Shown here: positions 8,201 through 17,751 of the stretch, one piece after another
Layout: every line of letters begins with the position of its first letter
How positions within the stretch are numbered: the stretch's first letter is position 1
Source of the DNA: Candidatus Obscuribacterium magneticum
GTDB taxonomy: Bacteria > Elusimicrobiota > Elusimicrobia > F11
Direction of reading: 5' to 3'
DNA length: 64,000 bases
Assembly (NCBI GenBank): GCA_020523905.1
Contig: JAJAPZ010000006.1
Coordinates: 1 to 64,000 of the forward strand
The notes under the pieces: generated by a model
Told to the model about the DNA's origin: nothing
What the model saw: the letters and a program-made list of their open reading frames with translations, nothing else
Databases searched by the model: none
Made by a program: the position numbers and the translations under genes

Positions 8201-9934
8201 ATGGAAATCGCCCTTCCCAAATCCACCCTGGATCAAATCGCCGAAAAGTTCGGCCCGGAAAGGGCCCAGCATGCCGCCATGTCCACCTCGGTGGGGGGCA
8301 TCGGTCCCCTGTTGAGGGAGCGGATTATGGAGCAAGGGGACCAGGGCCTGGAGATGGTGGGGGTGAGCCTCCTCTACGAATCGGTGTGGATTCAGAAGTG
8401 GCAGGAGTGGGAGCAGGTTATCCTGGAGGAGCGCCACATTGTGGACGTTTTGCGGAAGGTGATGACCCCTACCAATCTTGATTTTGAGCTCACCTTATTT
8501 GACGGCCGGGCGGTCAACGTCAAAGTGTGGGAGCTGGCTTATGGAAAAGCCAAGGTGTACTTTTTGGACGTGCCGGAGGTGTCCGACACCGTTTACCCCG
8601 GCCCCAAAGACGCCCCCGTGGGAACCTCCAACCCGTATGCCTGGTCCCACGTGCACCGGTTGAAGCAGAGCTGGCTCATCGGGCGCGGGGCCTTAACCCT
8701 CTGCAAGAAACTCAATTGGCAGCCCGACGTCGTTGTCCTGAGTGAGACGCCGACTCTTTTCACGCATCACAAGCTGGTTCGGGATCCCTTCCAGAGCGAC
8801 GAGTTTTTTTCCAAGACAAAATACGTGTTCAATGACCACACGCCCCTGGAGTACGCCCATCCGGTGTGGGACCCCTACACTCTGGAGATGGTCAAAGTGG
8901 ACACCGCCATCTACACCAAGATGCCGGCCTGGAACTCCCATAAGATGACTCTGGATGTGACGAGCCTTCTGGTCGGCTTTTGCGACGGGGTCTACGGCGT
9001 GGCCAAAAAGCACGGAGAGGTCATGCGCACCATGCCCTCGCTTCGACCCTATTCCGAGAAGATCCAGTTTGTCACCAACGGCGTGCGCGTGGAGGACTGG
9101 CAGGCCCCTGAATTTAAGACGGCCGAGAAGATGGCGGACGCCGACCTATTGGCGTTAAAAGACGCGAAAAGGAAGGATCTCCTAGAATGGGCCTGGCGGC
9201 GCTTCCGTCTCTGGCCGACCTGGGCCCAGCAGGCCCGGAAGAAAAAGGTGGTTCTCTGGACGCGGCGGATCACGCCTTACAAGCGCTTGGACATATTGAG
9301 CAAGGTTCTTCATCACGCGGAAATGAGAAAACGGTTTTTGACTCTCGACCTGGTCATGTTCGTCGGAGGCCGGATCCATCAGCAGGACAATCACGCCCAG
9401 GATATTGTCTATGACCTTTTGGATACCCTCGCGCACGATGCCGAGGCCGTCGAGCGTGTGATCTTTATCGACAATTTCAACGTGTGGGAGGCGCCCCTCT
9501 TGTATCAGGGGGCCGACGGCGCCATCATGCTCGCCGACGACACGCGGGAAGCCTCGGCCACGGGATTTATGAAGGCCCAGATGAACGGGGGGGCCGTCAT
9601 CGCCACGGAAGACGGCGCCATCCCTGAGTTCGTCCACGCGGTGCGGCGCCAGCCGTTAAAATCCCTGATGCCCACGGAAGTTCCGGATGCCGAGGCCTCC
9701 GCCATTAACGGCTTTCATGTCCCCTATGTCAAAGGTGAGCCGACCATGTACGGATTTCTGGAGGCGCTCGAAGATTTCTGTACGACGATGAAAGACCCCC
9801 AGAAGGCCGCCGCCGTCATGCGGATGGCGTTAAAAGAAACCGACAAGGTCAGCGTCGCCCGGACGGCCCGGGAGACGAAAGCCCTCTACGAACAGATTCT
9901 CTACGGCAGCCCCGAACCGGGGCTGGCCGCCTGA
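8201..9934 (+). CDS. Short alpha-glucan phosphorylase-like (GT35) enzyme
   Basis: 577 residues. ATG 8201 is chosen because GGAAG lies 5 bases upstream; the open frame extends to 8108 but begins inside the inverted repeat. Landmarks follow the alpha-glucan phosphorylase order: VGGIGPLLRER (the GGLG-type loop), VNVKVWELAYG, FNDHTPLEYAH, FVTNGVRVEDW, RRITPYKR, FVGGRIHQQDN and EASATGFMKAQMNGG with K458 at the PLP-lysine position. Family members release glucose-1-phosphate from glucans. It is clearly shorter than typical 700-850-residue phosphorylases. No glycogen genes adjoin it, so the substrate is unknown. A related retaining glycosyltransferase is the main alternative. Confidence 0.68.
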   Translation: MEIALPKSTLDQIAEKFGPERAQHAAMSTSVGGIGPLLRERIMEQGDQGLEMVGVSLLYESVWIQKWQEWEQVILEERHIVDVLRKVMTPTNLDFELTLFDGRAVNVKVWELAYGKAKVYFLDVPEVSDTVYPGPKDAPVGTSNPYAWSHVHRLKQSWLIGRGALTLCKKLNWQPDVVVLSETPTLFTHHKLVRDPFQSDEFFSKTKYVFNDHTPLEYAHPVWDPYTLEMVKVDTAIYTKMPAWNSHKMTLDVTSLLVGFCDGVYGVAKKHGEVMRTMPSLRPYSEKIQFVTNGVRVEDWQAPEFKTAEKMADADLLALKDAKRKDLLEWAWRRFRLWPTWAQQARKKKVVLWTRRITPYKRLDILSKVLHHAEMRKRFLTLDLVMFVGGRIHQQDNHAQDIVYDLLDTLAHDAEAVERVIFIDNFNVWEAPLLYQGADGAIMLADDTREASATGFMKAQMNGGAVIATEDGAIPEFVHAVRRQPLKSLMPTEVPDAEASAINGFHVPYVKGEPTMYGFLEALEDFCTTMKDPQKAAAVMRMALKETDKVSVARTARETKALYEQILYGSPEPGLAA

Positions 9935-9951
9935 CGCCGGATGTCCGCCCC

Positions 9952-10875
9952 ATGACGCTCCGTCTTCAAAAATATTTTTCCCGCACCCAAAAAACGGTCG
10001 ACCGCGCCCTCCGCCGGTGGCTGCCGAAGACATCGCAAAAGCCGTCCGTCATCCACAAGGCGATGCGCTATTCCGTCTTTGCCGGCGGAAAGCGGCTGCG
10101 CCCCCTTCTGGTCATCGCGGGGGCCGAGGCCTGCGGAGGAAAAGCGAAGCAGGTTCTCCCGACAGCCTGCGCCCTGGAGATGATCCATACCTATTCATTG
10201 ATTCACGACGACCTGCCGGCCATGGATGACGACGATATGAGGCGGGGGAAACCCACCAGCCACAAAGTCTTCGGCGAAGCCATCGCCGTTCTGGCGGGGG
10301 ACGCCCTCCTCACCCACGCCTTCTCCCTGTTAAGTAAAAACGCTTCAATAAGAGGGGTTTCTCCCCGCGCGGCCGCGGAGGTGATCGGCCTGGTGGCCTC
10401 GGCCGCCGGCACCGGCGGCATGATCGGCGGTCAGGTGGCGGACATTCAGTCCGATGAAGGCCGCTGGCGCCGCCGAAAAAATAATCCGTTCGGCACCCCC
10501 GCCCGACTCTTAAGTTTTATCCACCAAAACAAAACAGCGGCGCTCATCCAGGCATCTCTTTTAGCCGGAGCCAGACTCGCCGGCGGCACGGCGAATCAGC
10601 TTCGCGCCCTGGCTTCTTACGGGAAAAATATCGGCCTCGCTTTTCAGATTATGGATGATGTTTTGGACCGGGTCGGCGACAAGAAGAAACTCGGCAAAAA
10701 AGGGAGCGACCAAGCCAACCGAAAACTCACCTACCCCGCCCTTTATGGCCTTGGTAAATCTTACCGGAAGGCCCGCGCTTGCGTCGCCGCTGCCCACGCC
10801 TCTCTGGCCCCCTTCGGCGCCAAATCCGCCCTCCTCCACGAGCTGGCCGATTACCTCTTAGTTCGCGATTACTAA
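9952..10875 (+). CDS. ispA: Polyprenyl diphosphate synthase (FPP/GGPP type)
   Basis: Trans-isoprenyl diphosphate synthase that condenses IPP with allylic diphosphates. Both Asp-rich Mg sites are present: DDLPAMD starting at D86 with DDMRRG following, and DDVLD at 235-239. GGKRLRP near 45-51 is the IPP-binding region. The 307 residues fit FPP or GGPP synthases rather than long-chain enzymes. It starts 17 bases after the phosphorylase-like gene and is probably co-transcribed. Chain length cannot be fixed by eye, so the ispA symbol is tentative. The product would feed undecaprenyl carriers for cell wall and glycan synthesis. Confidence 0.88.
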   Translation: MTLRLQKYFSRTQKTVDRALRRWLPKTSQKPSVIHKAMRYSVFAGGKRLRPLLVIAGAEACGGKAKQVLPTACALEMIHTYSLIHDDLPAMDDDDMRRGKPTSHKVFGEAIAVLAGDALLTHAFSLLSKNASIRGVSPRAAAEVIGLVASAAGTGGMIGGQVADIQSDEGRWRRRKNNPFGTPARLLSFIHQNKTAALIQASLLAGARLAGGTANQLRALASYGKNIGLAFQIMDDVLDRVGDKKKLGKKGSDQANRKLTYPALYGLGKSYRKARACVAAAHASLAPFGAKSALLHELADYLLVRDY

Positions 10876-11015
10876 TTCCTTGATTTTGATGCTTTTCCGT
10901 CGGCAGGGCGGTTTGACTTTTTCATCCGCAAGTGCGAAGATAATGGCTGTCGTTTTGTAAAAGCGATTCCCTCACCGCGATACAATCAATCCTCTCCTTA
11001 AGGAGCAAGCCATAC

Positions 11016-13619
11016 ATGGGGGCTTTTTCTCCTCGTCTGGGAATAGGGGCGGTTTTTTTCTTCTTTATATGTGGGGTGGCGTTGGGTGTTGGTATCAAGG
11101 CGCTGCCTCCCTCATTAATAACAAGCCTCCTCCAACAAGCGAAAGGAGCGTCCGCTCAAGGCCAATATGAACGTGCCGAAGAACTTCTTCTCCAGGCCCT
11201 CTCTTACGAACCCAACACGGAACAGAAACGGCTTCTTCTTTTAACGTTGGCTTCCAATTATTTACGGTCCGGCGAGGTGGATCAGGCTGACCTCATCATC
11301 CGCGGACTGAAGAGCATGGATGCGGGAGCGGCCTCCGACATCGAGACGAAGATCGTAGAGGCTTCCATCCATCAAGCGCGGAGGGATTATGATTCAGCGC
11401 TTTCCACCCTCGCCGGGCAAAAAACAGACACCGCCCTTTTCCAATCCGCATACCTATTGGAGTTGACGGGACAGAGTTTTGCCGCCGTGTCCCGCCTTCG
11501 GGAGCTCGAAGAAAATTTTCCAGGGAGCCCCTATTTTTCTCTCACCCATCTGGCTCTGGCCAATTCCTTCTTCACCTTGCAGGAGTATGAATCGGCCCAG
11601 GAGGCGCTGGGCTCCATTCAGAGGTCCGGTGACCTTGATCTAGCAGATTGGCAGACCTTCCTTTCTGCTCTTAACCTCTATCATCTCCAGCGGCCAAAAG
11701 AGGCCGAGGTTCTTCTTTCCCGCCTTCAAGAAGAAACATCCCATTCCGAGCTTCTTCCCACCGTCGCGTTGGTGAAGGGGCTCTTCTTCCTCCGTGCCGG
11801 CGATTTTGCGTCGGCCGAAAAAGAATTTCAGAAAAACCTGACGACCGATAACCCCCTTTGCCTAGTTCAATCTGCCGCCGGATTGACGGATATTTATTTG
11901 CGGACGGAGCGGCCGGAAGAGGCTTTGGGCGTATTAAACAATGTGCTTCGGAAATCATTGGCGGAGGAGGACAGAGGCCAGCTTCTCCTGTTGCGGGGGC
12001 TTGCCCTTCAGCGTGCGAACCAAATCCAATCGGCACTTGATGATTTAGCGGATGTGATAAAGCAGGAGGGGCGCCGCTGGGGTCGTTATGCCCTCGTTTT
12101 CACCGCCCAGATCCTTTGGCAGCGAAACGACTACGCGCGCTTGGTGGGGGATTTTAAGTCTCAATTAGAAGCTTTTCGAAAGGAGGAGAAGCCCATCGCT
12201 GCCCAAAATCCACAAGACGCCGTTGATATGGGAGTCTGCGATTTGGCCGTTGCCGATGCCCATTACGCTCTTGAGCAGTACAAACAGGCCGAGATCCTTT
12301 ACAGGGATCTTTTGGCCCTGTCCCCAACCCCTCGTGTGACGGTGCAAGCCATCAGCGGTTTGACCTCTTCTCTGGTCATGCAGAAGCAGTATGAAGAGGC
12401 AGCCAAGGCGCTTGACGAGCTGGTCGTCCGTTACGGGGAAGATCGGGAAGTGATCCGGTTCGGTCTTCTCACGCAGGCGCACTTGAGTTGGGACCAGGGA
12501 CGCACGGAAGAAGCCATGGTCATGTATGACCGTTATGTTGAGATGTTTCCGCAAGATGAAAAAGCCCCTCAGGCGCTCTATCAAAAAGGCCTCTGCCAGG
12601 TTCGCGGGGAACAGAAAAAAGAAGCTCTTCAAACCTGGGATTCCTTGCGCACCCGTTATCCGGCGTCGCCGTACGCTTTCCGGGCCTTGGTCCGCTCAGG
12701 CATGGTCGCCGGAGAACTGGGCGACAAAGTGCTCGCGGATTCGTATTACCGCGAGCTTTCGCGGATGGGAAATTCTCCGGAAAGCGAGCTGGCGATGCTG
12801 CAGCTGGGGATCAACCAATTGGATCGGAATCTCCTGTGTGAAGCGATCGAGACCTTCCATCAGTTCACCGGCCGTTTTCCCTCTTCAAGCCAAATGTCAC
12901 GGGTGGCCGATCTCATCAAGCAATCTTATTTGCAGATTTCGCTGACCCGCCCGGAGGAACTGGAAAAGCTCGCCTATCAATATGAGAAGGCTTTCCACGG
13001 CGGCGAAGCCTTCTTTCATCAAGGCCTGATGGCTTTTTCAAAATCGGATTATCGGAAGGCGTCCGAGAATTTCCGCCGGGTATGCTCGGATTTTCCCCGA
13101 ACCCCTTCCGTTTCCCAGGCTCTTTTTTACGAGGGAGAGTCGGCCTATCAGGCCGGTCGATATGAGAAGGCGGCCCATATTCTGGGCCCATTTTTACGGC
13201 AATACCCGAATCACGAACTTTTGGAGGTGGCCCGGTTTCATCGGGCCAAATCGCTCGTGAAAATCGGCTTTAACGATGAAGCGGTCTTGGCCTTCCAGGA
13301 AATTGTTGAGAAGTCCCCGCAATCGACGTTTGCCGCCAATGCCCTTTTTGAGTGGGCGAGTCTGCTTGAGAAAAAGAACGAGGCCGACGGAGCCATTACG
13401 GTGTTCGAAGCTTTCCTGAATGATTTTCCTCGCCATTCCTTGGTGAACAATGTCTATTGGCGGCTGGGTCAATTGGAACGGCGGCAGGGAGCCTATGCGG
13501 CCGCCTTGACCTACTTGGGCCGGGTCCAGCCGGCCGCCGGCGTCGCCACCCAAGAAGAGATTCGTGAAACCGTTGGAGCGGTCGAAAAGGCCTTGGCCAA
13601 AGAGAGGGCAACGCCATGA
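11016..13619 (+). CDS. Large secreted or anchored TPR protein
   Basis: 867 residues: an N-terminal hydrophobic helix (about 10-29, GAVFFFFICGVALGVGI) that is an uncleaved anchor or signal, then almost entirely TPR-like helical hairpins. Typical repeats read GQYERAEELLLQALSYEPNT, AEKEFQKNL, YKQAEILYRDLLALSP and AITVFEAFLNDFP. TPR arrays are protein-binding scaffolds, and the repeats resemble periplasmic YbgF/BamD-type modules. An AAGGAG site lies 11 bases upstream. It opens the 24-kb run of co-directional genes and overlaps the next gene as ATGA. The 140-bp gap before it has a TACAAT (10981-10986) but no convincing -35. Confidence 0.8.
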   Translation: MGAFSPRLGIGAVFFFFICGVALGVGIKALPPSLITSLLQQAKGASAQGQYERAEELLLQALSYEPNTEQKRLLLLTLASNYLRSGEVDQADLIIRGLKSMDAGAASDIETKIVEASIHQARRDYDSALSTLAGQKTDTALFQSAYLLELTGQSFAAVSRLRELEENFPGSPYFSLTHLALANSFFTLQEYESAQEALGSIQRSGDLDLADWQTFLSALNLYHLQRPKEAEVLLSRLQEETSHSELLPTVALVKGLFFLRAGDFASAEKEFQKNLTTDNPLCLVQSAAGLTDIYLRTERPEEALGVLNNVLRKSLAEEDRGQLLLLRGLALQRANQIQSALDDLADVIKQEGRRWGRYALVFTAQILWQRNDYARLVGDFKSQLEAFRKEEKPIAAQNPQDAVDMGVCDLAVADAHYALEQYKQAEILYRDLLALSPTPRVTVQAISGLTSSLVMQKQYEEAAKALDELVVRYGEDREVIRFGLLTQAHLSWDQGRTEEAMVMYDRYVEMFPQDEKAPQALYQKGLCQVRGEQKKEALQTWDSLRTRYPASPYAFRALVRSGMVAGELGDKVLADSYYRELSRMGNSPESELAMLQLGINQLDRNLLCEAIETFHQFTGRFPSSSQMSRVADLIKQSYLQISLTRPEELEKLAYQYEKAFHGGEAFFHQGLMAFSKSDYRKASENFRRVCSDFPRTPSVSQALFYEGESAYQAGRYEKAAHILGPFLRQYPNHELLEVARFHRAKSLVKIGFNDEAVLAFQEIVEKSPQSTFAANALFEWASLLEKKNEADGAITVFEAFLNDFPRHSLVNNVYWRLGQLERRQGAYAAALTYLGRVQPAAGVATQEEIRETVGAVEKALAKERATP

Positions 13620-14347
13620 ATCCGAAGGCTCGTTGGATTTGGATTTTTGGTTTTGTTCTTCTTTTCAACCGACCTCTTTTCCCAAGTGAATCGAGCGATT
13701 CTCTCTCTGATACAGCCATTGAACGGCTTCCCATCGACTTCGGTCCCGCTGTCTCGAACTTATTTCTAAGGTTGGAAGAACAAATGGAATCGGCGGAACG
13801 GCCCCCGCTTCTGACGGAATATCTTTCGAAGCAAGCCGGTGTTTATGCCTCAACCGTGACATCCTGGGACGAGAAGACCTATTTGGCGAGGGCGGAGAAA
13901 TTTCGGGCATCGGGATTGGTCTCTCTCGCGCGGGAAGAAGTTCAGTTTGTTTTGCGGCAGCGGCCTCAACTTAAGTCGGTTCAGAAAGCGTTGGCCGAGT
14001 TGTCGGTCTATGAAAGCGCCTGGCATGCCAAAAGGGCTCAAGCGGCACGGGAAGAGGGCGATCTTGAGGGGGCCCTTTTTGAGATTCGGCAGTCGCTTAA
14101 GATCGACCCGAAAAATTCGGCCCTCAAAGAAACGGAACAGGACCTTTTGAAGGAGATGAAATTAAAGGCGGGCTTGAGCCGTCAAGTTGAGAAAGATTAT
14201 CGGGAAGGCGTTAATTTTTACCAAAGCAACCAGTACGACCGGGCCCTCGAATATTTTGTGAAAGTCCTCAATATGGATCCCCGCCATAAAGAAGCCCTCG
14301 CTTACCTTGCGAAAATCGGCACCGCGATCGGGAAGGGGGATCGGTGA
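13616..14347 (+). CDS. Secreted TPR protein, second in the cluster
   Basis: 243 residues: signal peptide (about 1-24, WIWIFGFVLLFNRPLFPS), a helical middle region, and C-terminal TPR motifs such as GDLEGALFEIRQSLKIDPKNSAL and NQYDRALEYFVKVLNMDPRHKEAL. It starts in the stop of the large TPR gene (ATGA) and its own stop overlaps the next GTG, so all three are probably translationally coupled. Likely a periplasmic scaffold partner of the neighbouring surface proteins (inference from position only). Confidence 0.75.
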   Translation: MNPKARWIWIFGFVLLFNRPLFPSESSDSLSDTAIERLPIDFGPAVSNLFLRLEEQMESAERPPLLTEYLSKQAGVYASTVTSWDEKTYLARAEKFRASGLVSLAREEVQFVLRQRPQLKSVQKALAELSVYESAWHAKRAQAAREEGDLEGALFEIRQSLKIDPKNSALKETEQDLLKEMKLKAGLSRQVEKDYREGVNFYQSNQYDRALEYFVKVLNMDPRHKEALAYLAKIGTAIGKGDR

Positions 14348-17300
14348 AAAAGCCCCGTCATACCGGCGAAAGCCGGTATCCAGGATGTAAACCGTTTTTT
14401 AATAATATTTTTAAGATCTGGATACCGGCTTTCGCCGGTATGACGATCTTTTTTTCCTTCCCTTCTCTCTCTCTTGCGGACAGGCGGCCCCCGGGGACGA
14501 TGCAGGGGGAGGACCGGGAAATTCCGGCCCATGTGATGGCGTCCGCGGGGGGTGTCGTCAGCTCCTCCCTTCATGCCGGCGACGCGGGGCACATTATGAG
14601 CGTGACGCTGGGGGAAGCGTTTTCAGGCCGGGTGAGGGCCGATGATTGCCTGGACCCCGACGCACCCTGCAATGTGGAGTTTGGTTACGGCGTGTTTGAG
14701 TTTTATTCGGACCGGATTCCCATCTACGATTTACAGTTGACCATTAACGGCGGGCGACCCATCACAAATAGGCGGGATGTGACCGTGGGGGTGACTTACC
14801 GCGATGACCTGGCGGGTTTAAAAGAAGCCGTCGTTCGCGAACGTTGGTCGGGGGTTGAGAGAAACTTAAGCCTCTCGGCCGAGGATTTTTTCAGCCTTCG
14901 GCTTGGGAGCGACGGCACGCCGCCGGATCAAAACATTGACGGCGAGTATTTCCTCGACTTTGAATTCACGGACCGCGCGGGAAACATTTCCGTGCCGCCC
15001 ATCCCCCGGGCGATCATTTTGGATACCGTTGCGCCGGAGGGGTGTTCCGTCCTTCTGAATCGTGGAGAAAAGTACACCAATTCCTCCACCGTCACCGTCA
15101 CCCTCTCCTGTCATGACGCCCCCCCTTTTCCGACGGGTGTGGAGAATGTCCGTTTGAGCACCACCACCGATATGGAACGGGACGGGAAGAGTTACCTTTT
15201 TAATGAGCCGGAAACCTCGTTCCGGTTTTATCTGGGGAGCGAAGAGGAGGGGGAGAAAACGGTTTATGCGCTCTTTGGCGATCAAGCCGGCAATTGGTCG
15301 GAGGCGCCGGCCCAGGACCAGATCATCCGCGGCCGTTTTTCGCCTGGGGGTTCGATCGCCTTTCGATACGACGATGGCCGTGTTTTGGTGGGGCCGGATG
15401 GCCTCCCGGAAACAAACGTCGTGGATGTGCCGGTGGTGATCGATTGGGTGGTGGAACAGGCGGGGGGCTTGGCCCAGGTGACGCTCTCGCGCATTCAATG
15501 CGGGGGGGGAACCATCGTTGACGGATTTGACCTCCCGATCGGCATTGACGATATCAATAACCATCCGCGATCCGATATCGTCTATCATTTTGCCCCGGGC
15601 ACCACAGGCGATGGGCTCTATTGCCTTCAGGCCGTCTTTAGGGATTATGAAAGTCATGACAGCTATCCTTCCACCGCGACCCTCCGCCTCAATCGGGACA
15701 TCCTTCCCACGCCGACCGTTCTCACGCCCATCGGTGTGAATTCCTCCAGCCTCACCCTCCAGGCTGTTGTCGGCGATGACACGCGTTACATTCGTTCCAT
15801 CAGTTTTACGCCCACCCGCGGTTTTGATGTCGGTGCCAGTTCCGCGAGTTTTACCTTGTCCTATTCCACGGAAACGGTCACTTTCGTGGACGTCGATCTT
15901 CGTCCCAATTCCGCGTATTCCTATATCGTTCGATCACACGATCTATTTTCGTTTTCAAATCCCGCCCCTTTTCCTACTTCCTTTGACCGGGGGATTCTTT
16001 ATACGTTGGCCGCCGACCCCGCTTTTGTGAGGACACCGGAAGCGAAGGAGGTTTCCGTCATCCGGGTGACGTGGGGAGCCAACGGCAACCCCCCGGATAC
16101 GCTCACTCTTTTGGAATACGACACGGATCCCGGCTTTTCCGATCCCCAGATGGAGAAGAGCGGGTGGGCGACGTCTCTGAGCCGGGAGATCGAAGGCCTC
16201 CGGGTGGGAACGCCTTATTACTTTCGTGTTCGGGCCCGAAACAACCAGTCGCCCGTTCCGGTGGAAACCGGTTTTGTCGATCTCGGTTCCACCGCGACCT
16301 TGAGTTATGTTCAACCCATGCCGCCTCTTCTTTTGGAAGCCGCGCAAATCACCCCCACAACCGTGTCTTGGCGTTGGATCCGCCAGCCGAGCACCGAAGA
16401 AGGCTATCTCATACGCAACGCCACCGGAGGCGTTGTGGCGGATGTTCCCTTATTGGTGTCCACTCCTGCGTTCACATGTTTTGAGACGGGATTAATCCCC
16501 GATACCCTCACTCCCCGGACGATCGTCGCTTATAATCACTTAAACAACCAGCTTACTCTTTCCGCCTCCACGGGGACGGTCATCATGACGCATCCCGCGG
16601 CCCCTCTTCCGGGATCGATTTCGGTGAGAGGGAGTGATATTTCGGTGGAATGGGGGCCAAAGGGAAATCCGGCGGATACGAACTACAATGTGCAAATGGC
16701 TGAAAATGATGAATTTACGAACGGATTGGAATCAGGCGGTTGGGGGAGAGACTTAAATTATGCCTTCCGCGGTCTTAAGCCGCAAACCACCTATTATTTC
16801 CAGGTCCAATCTCGCGGCCGACCGGATGATCGGGGAATCCAGATCTATTCTGAGATGGTTTATTTGGGGTCGGCGCAAACGAAGACGTTTGATCATGGAA
16901 ACGAGCTGGACATCTCGGATCTCTATGCGCTCTGGCGATTGAAGCTTCCGCCAAACACCTTTGGAGAGGATTTCGTCGTCCAGTTGGAAGTCGATCCCTC
17001 AAACTTCACGTCGGTTTCCCTGGAGGCTCTTGCGCGGGCCACCCAGAAAGCCCGCCAGGACTCCAACGGTTACCGGTTTCCGATCCCCGGCGGTCTGGTC
17101 GAGATGATTGTAACCGACGCTCAGGGAGAATCCTTGGGCACACCGATGCAAAGACAAGGCGAATTGGTTCACCATTTCGCCGACTCCTTCCCGCACGATC
17201 AAATTGTGGATCGCCAGAGCGCGGTACCGCAAGTTCATGGATTAAGCGGCCCTCTCCCGCAAATTCGTCAACTCGCCGATGAAACCAAAGAGGTGCGTGT

Positions 17301-17751
17301 CCAGACCCTCCGCATGTGGGTTTTCGATGGGGATACGAAGTCGTGGGTGAAGTTGCCGAATAACAACCTCGATCTCACGCAAAACGAGGTGATCGGCGGG
17401 GTCCCGATCTGCGGCATTTTTGCGGTCATGGGCGCTCCGGATCTTGAGGTCAGTAATGTCATTGCCTATCCCGTGCCGTGGCGGCCCTTTGGGCCCATGG
17501 CGGGCGTGGGGGATGGGCTGAGCGGTACAGAAAGCCAGGGCATTCGCTTTGCGAATATTCCCCAGGAGGGGTCGATCAAAATTTTCACCCTGGAAGGCCG
17601 GCTGGTGAAGGAAATCAGTTTGAGCGGGCAGCTCATCGAGTCGTGGGATGTCCGGAATGTCGACGGCGAAAACGTGGCCAGCGGCACGTACTTCTGGGTG
17701 ACAGAGGCCGGGGAGCAACGGAAAGTCGGGAAATTGCTGGTGATCCGGTGA
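14344..17751 (+). CDS. Large Fn3-domain surface protein with FlgD/T9SS-like C-terminal domain
   Basis: 1135 residues from a GTG overlapping the previous stop. Residues 5-34 are encoded by a dispersed palindromic repeat. The hydrophobic run it contributes (IWIPAFAGM) merges with IFFSFPSLSLA to form the signal peptide. Then come Ig-like regions (DRAGNIS, DQAGNWSEAP), at least three fibronectin-III-like domains at about 560-860 (RVTWGANGNPPDTLTLLEYD, TVSWRWI, ISVEWGPKGNPADTNYNVQ), and a C-terminal domain (about 1035-1135) with VIAYPVPWRP, IKIFTLEGRLVKEI and ASGTYFWV, as in FlgD-Ig and type IX sorting domains. A PorV-like gene follows with a 4-bp overlap. Extracellular anchoring is inferred. Confidence 0.72.
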   Translation: MKKPRHTGESRYPGCKPFFNNIFKIWIPAFAGMTIFFSFPSLSLADRRPPGTMQGEDREIPAHVMASAGGVVSSSLHAGDAGHIMSVTLGEAFSGRVRADDCLDPDAPCNVEFGYGVFEFYSDRIPIYDLQLTINGGRPITNRRDVTVGVTYRDDLAGLKEAVVRERWSGVERNLSLSAEDFFSLRLGSDGTPPDQNIDGEYFLDFEFTDRAGNISVPPIPRAIILDTVAPEGCSVLLNRGEKYTNSSTVTVTLSCHDAPPFPTGVENVRLSTTTDMERDGKSYLFNEPETSFRFYLGSEEEGEKTVYALFGDQAGNWSEAPAQDQIIRGRFSPGGSIAFRYDDGRVLVGPDGLPETNVVDVPVVIDWVVEQAGGLAQVTLSRIQCGGGTIVDGFDLPIGIDDINNHPRSDIVYHFAPGTTGDGLYCLQAVFRDYESHDSYPSTATLRLNRDILPTPTVLTPIGVNSSSLTLQAVVGDDTRYIRSISFTPTRGFDVGASSASFTLSYSTETVTFVDVDLRPNSAYSYIVRSHDLFSFSNPAPFPTSFDRGILYTLAADPAFVRTPEAKEVSVIRVTWGANGNPPDTLTLLEYDTDPGFSDPQMEKSGWATSLSREIEGLRVGTPYYFRVRARNNQSPVPVETGFVDLGSTATLSYVQPMPPLLLEAAQITPTTVSWRWIRQPSTEEGYLIRNATGGVVADVPLLVSTPAFTCFETGLIPDTLTPRTIVAYNHLNNQLTLSASTGTVIMTHPAAPLPGSISVRGSDISVEWGPKGNPADTNYNVQMAENDEFTNGLESGGWGRDLNYAFRGLKPQTTYYFQVQSRGRPDDRGIQIYSEMVYLGSAQTKTFDHGNELDISDLYALWRLKLPPNTFGEDFVVQLEVDPSNFTSVSLEALARATQKARQDSNGYRFPIPGGLVEMIVTDAQGESLGTPMQRQGELVHHFADSFPHDQIVDRQSAVPQVHGLSGPLPQIRQLADETKEVRVQTLRMWVFDGDTKSWVKLPNNNLDLTQNEVIGGVPICGIFAVMGAPDLEVSNVIAYPVPWRPFGPMAGVGDGLSGTESQGIRFANIPQEGSIKIFTLEGRLVKEISLSGQLIESWDVRNVDGENVASGTYFWVTEAGEQRKVGKLLVIR
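14356..14445. repeat. Paired palindromic repeat inside the signal-peptide coding region
   Basis: Two opposed copies (CGTCATACCGGCGAAAGCC at 14356-14374 and its mirror ending at 14445) flank about 40 AT-rich bases. The element is 90 bp long, a multiple of three, and keeps the frame of the large surface protein open. Confidence 0.88.

Noticed and set aside
14866-15657. 263-codon minus-strand open frame
   Set aside because: A shadow of the Fn3 protein gene, His/Arg-rich and without a ribosome site or motif.
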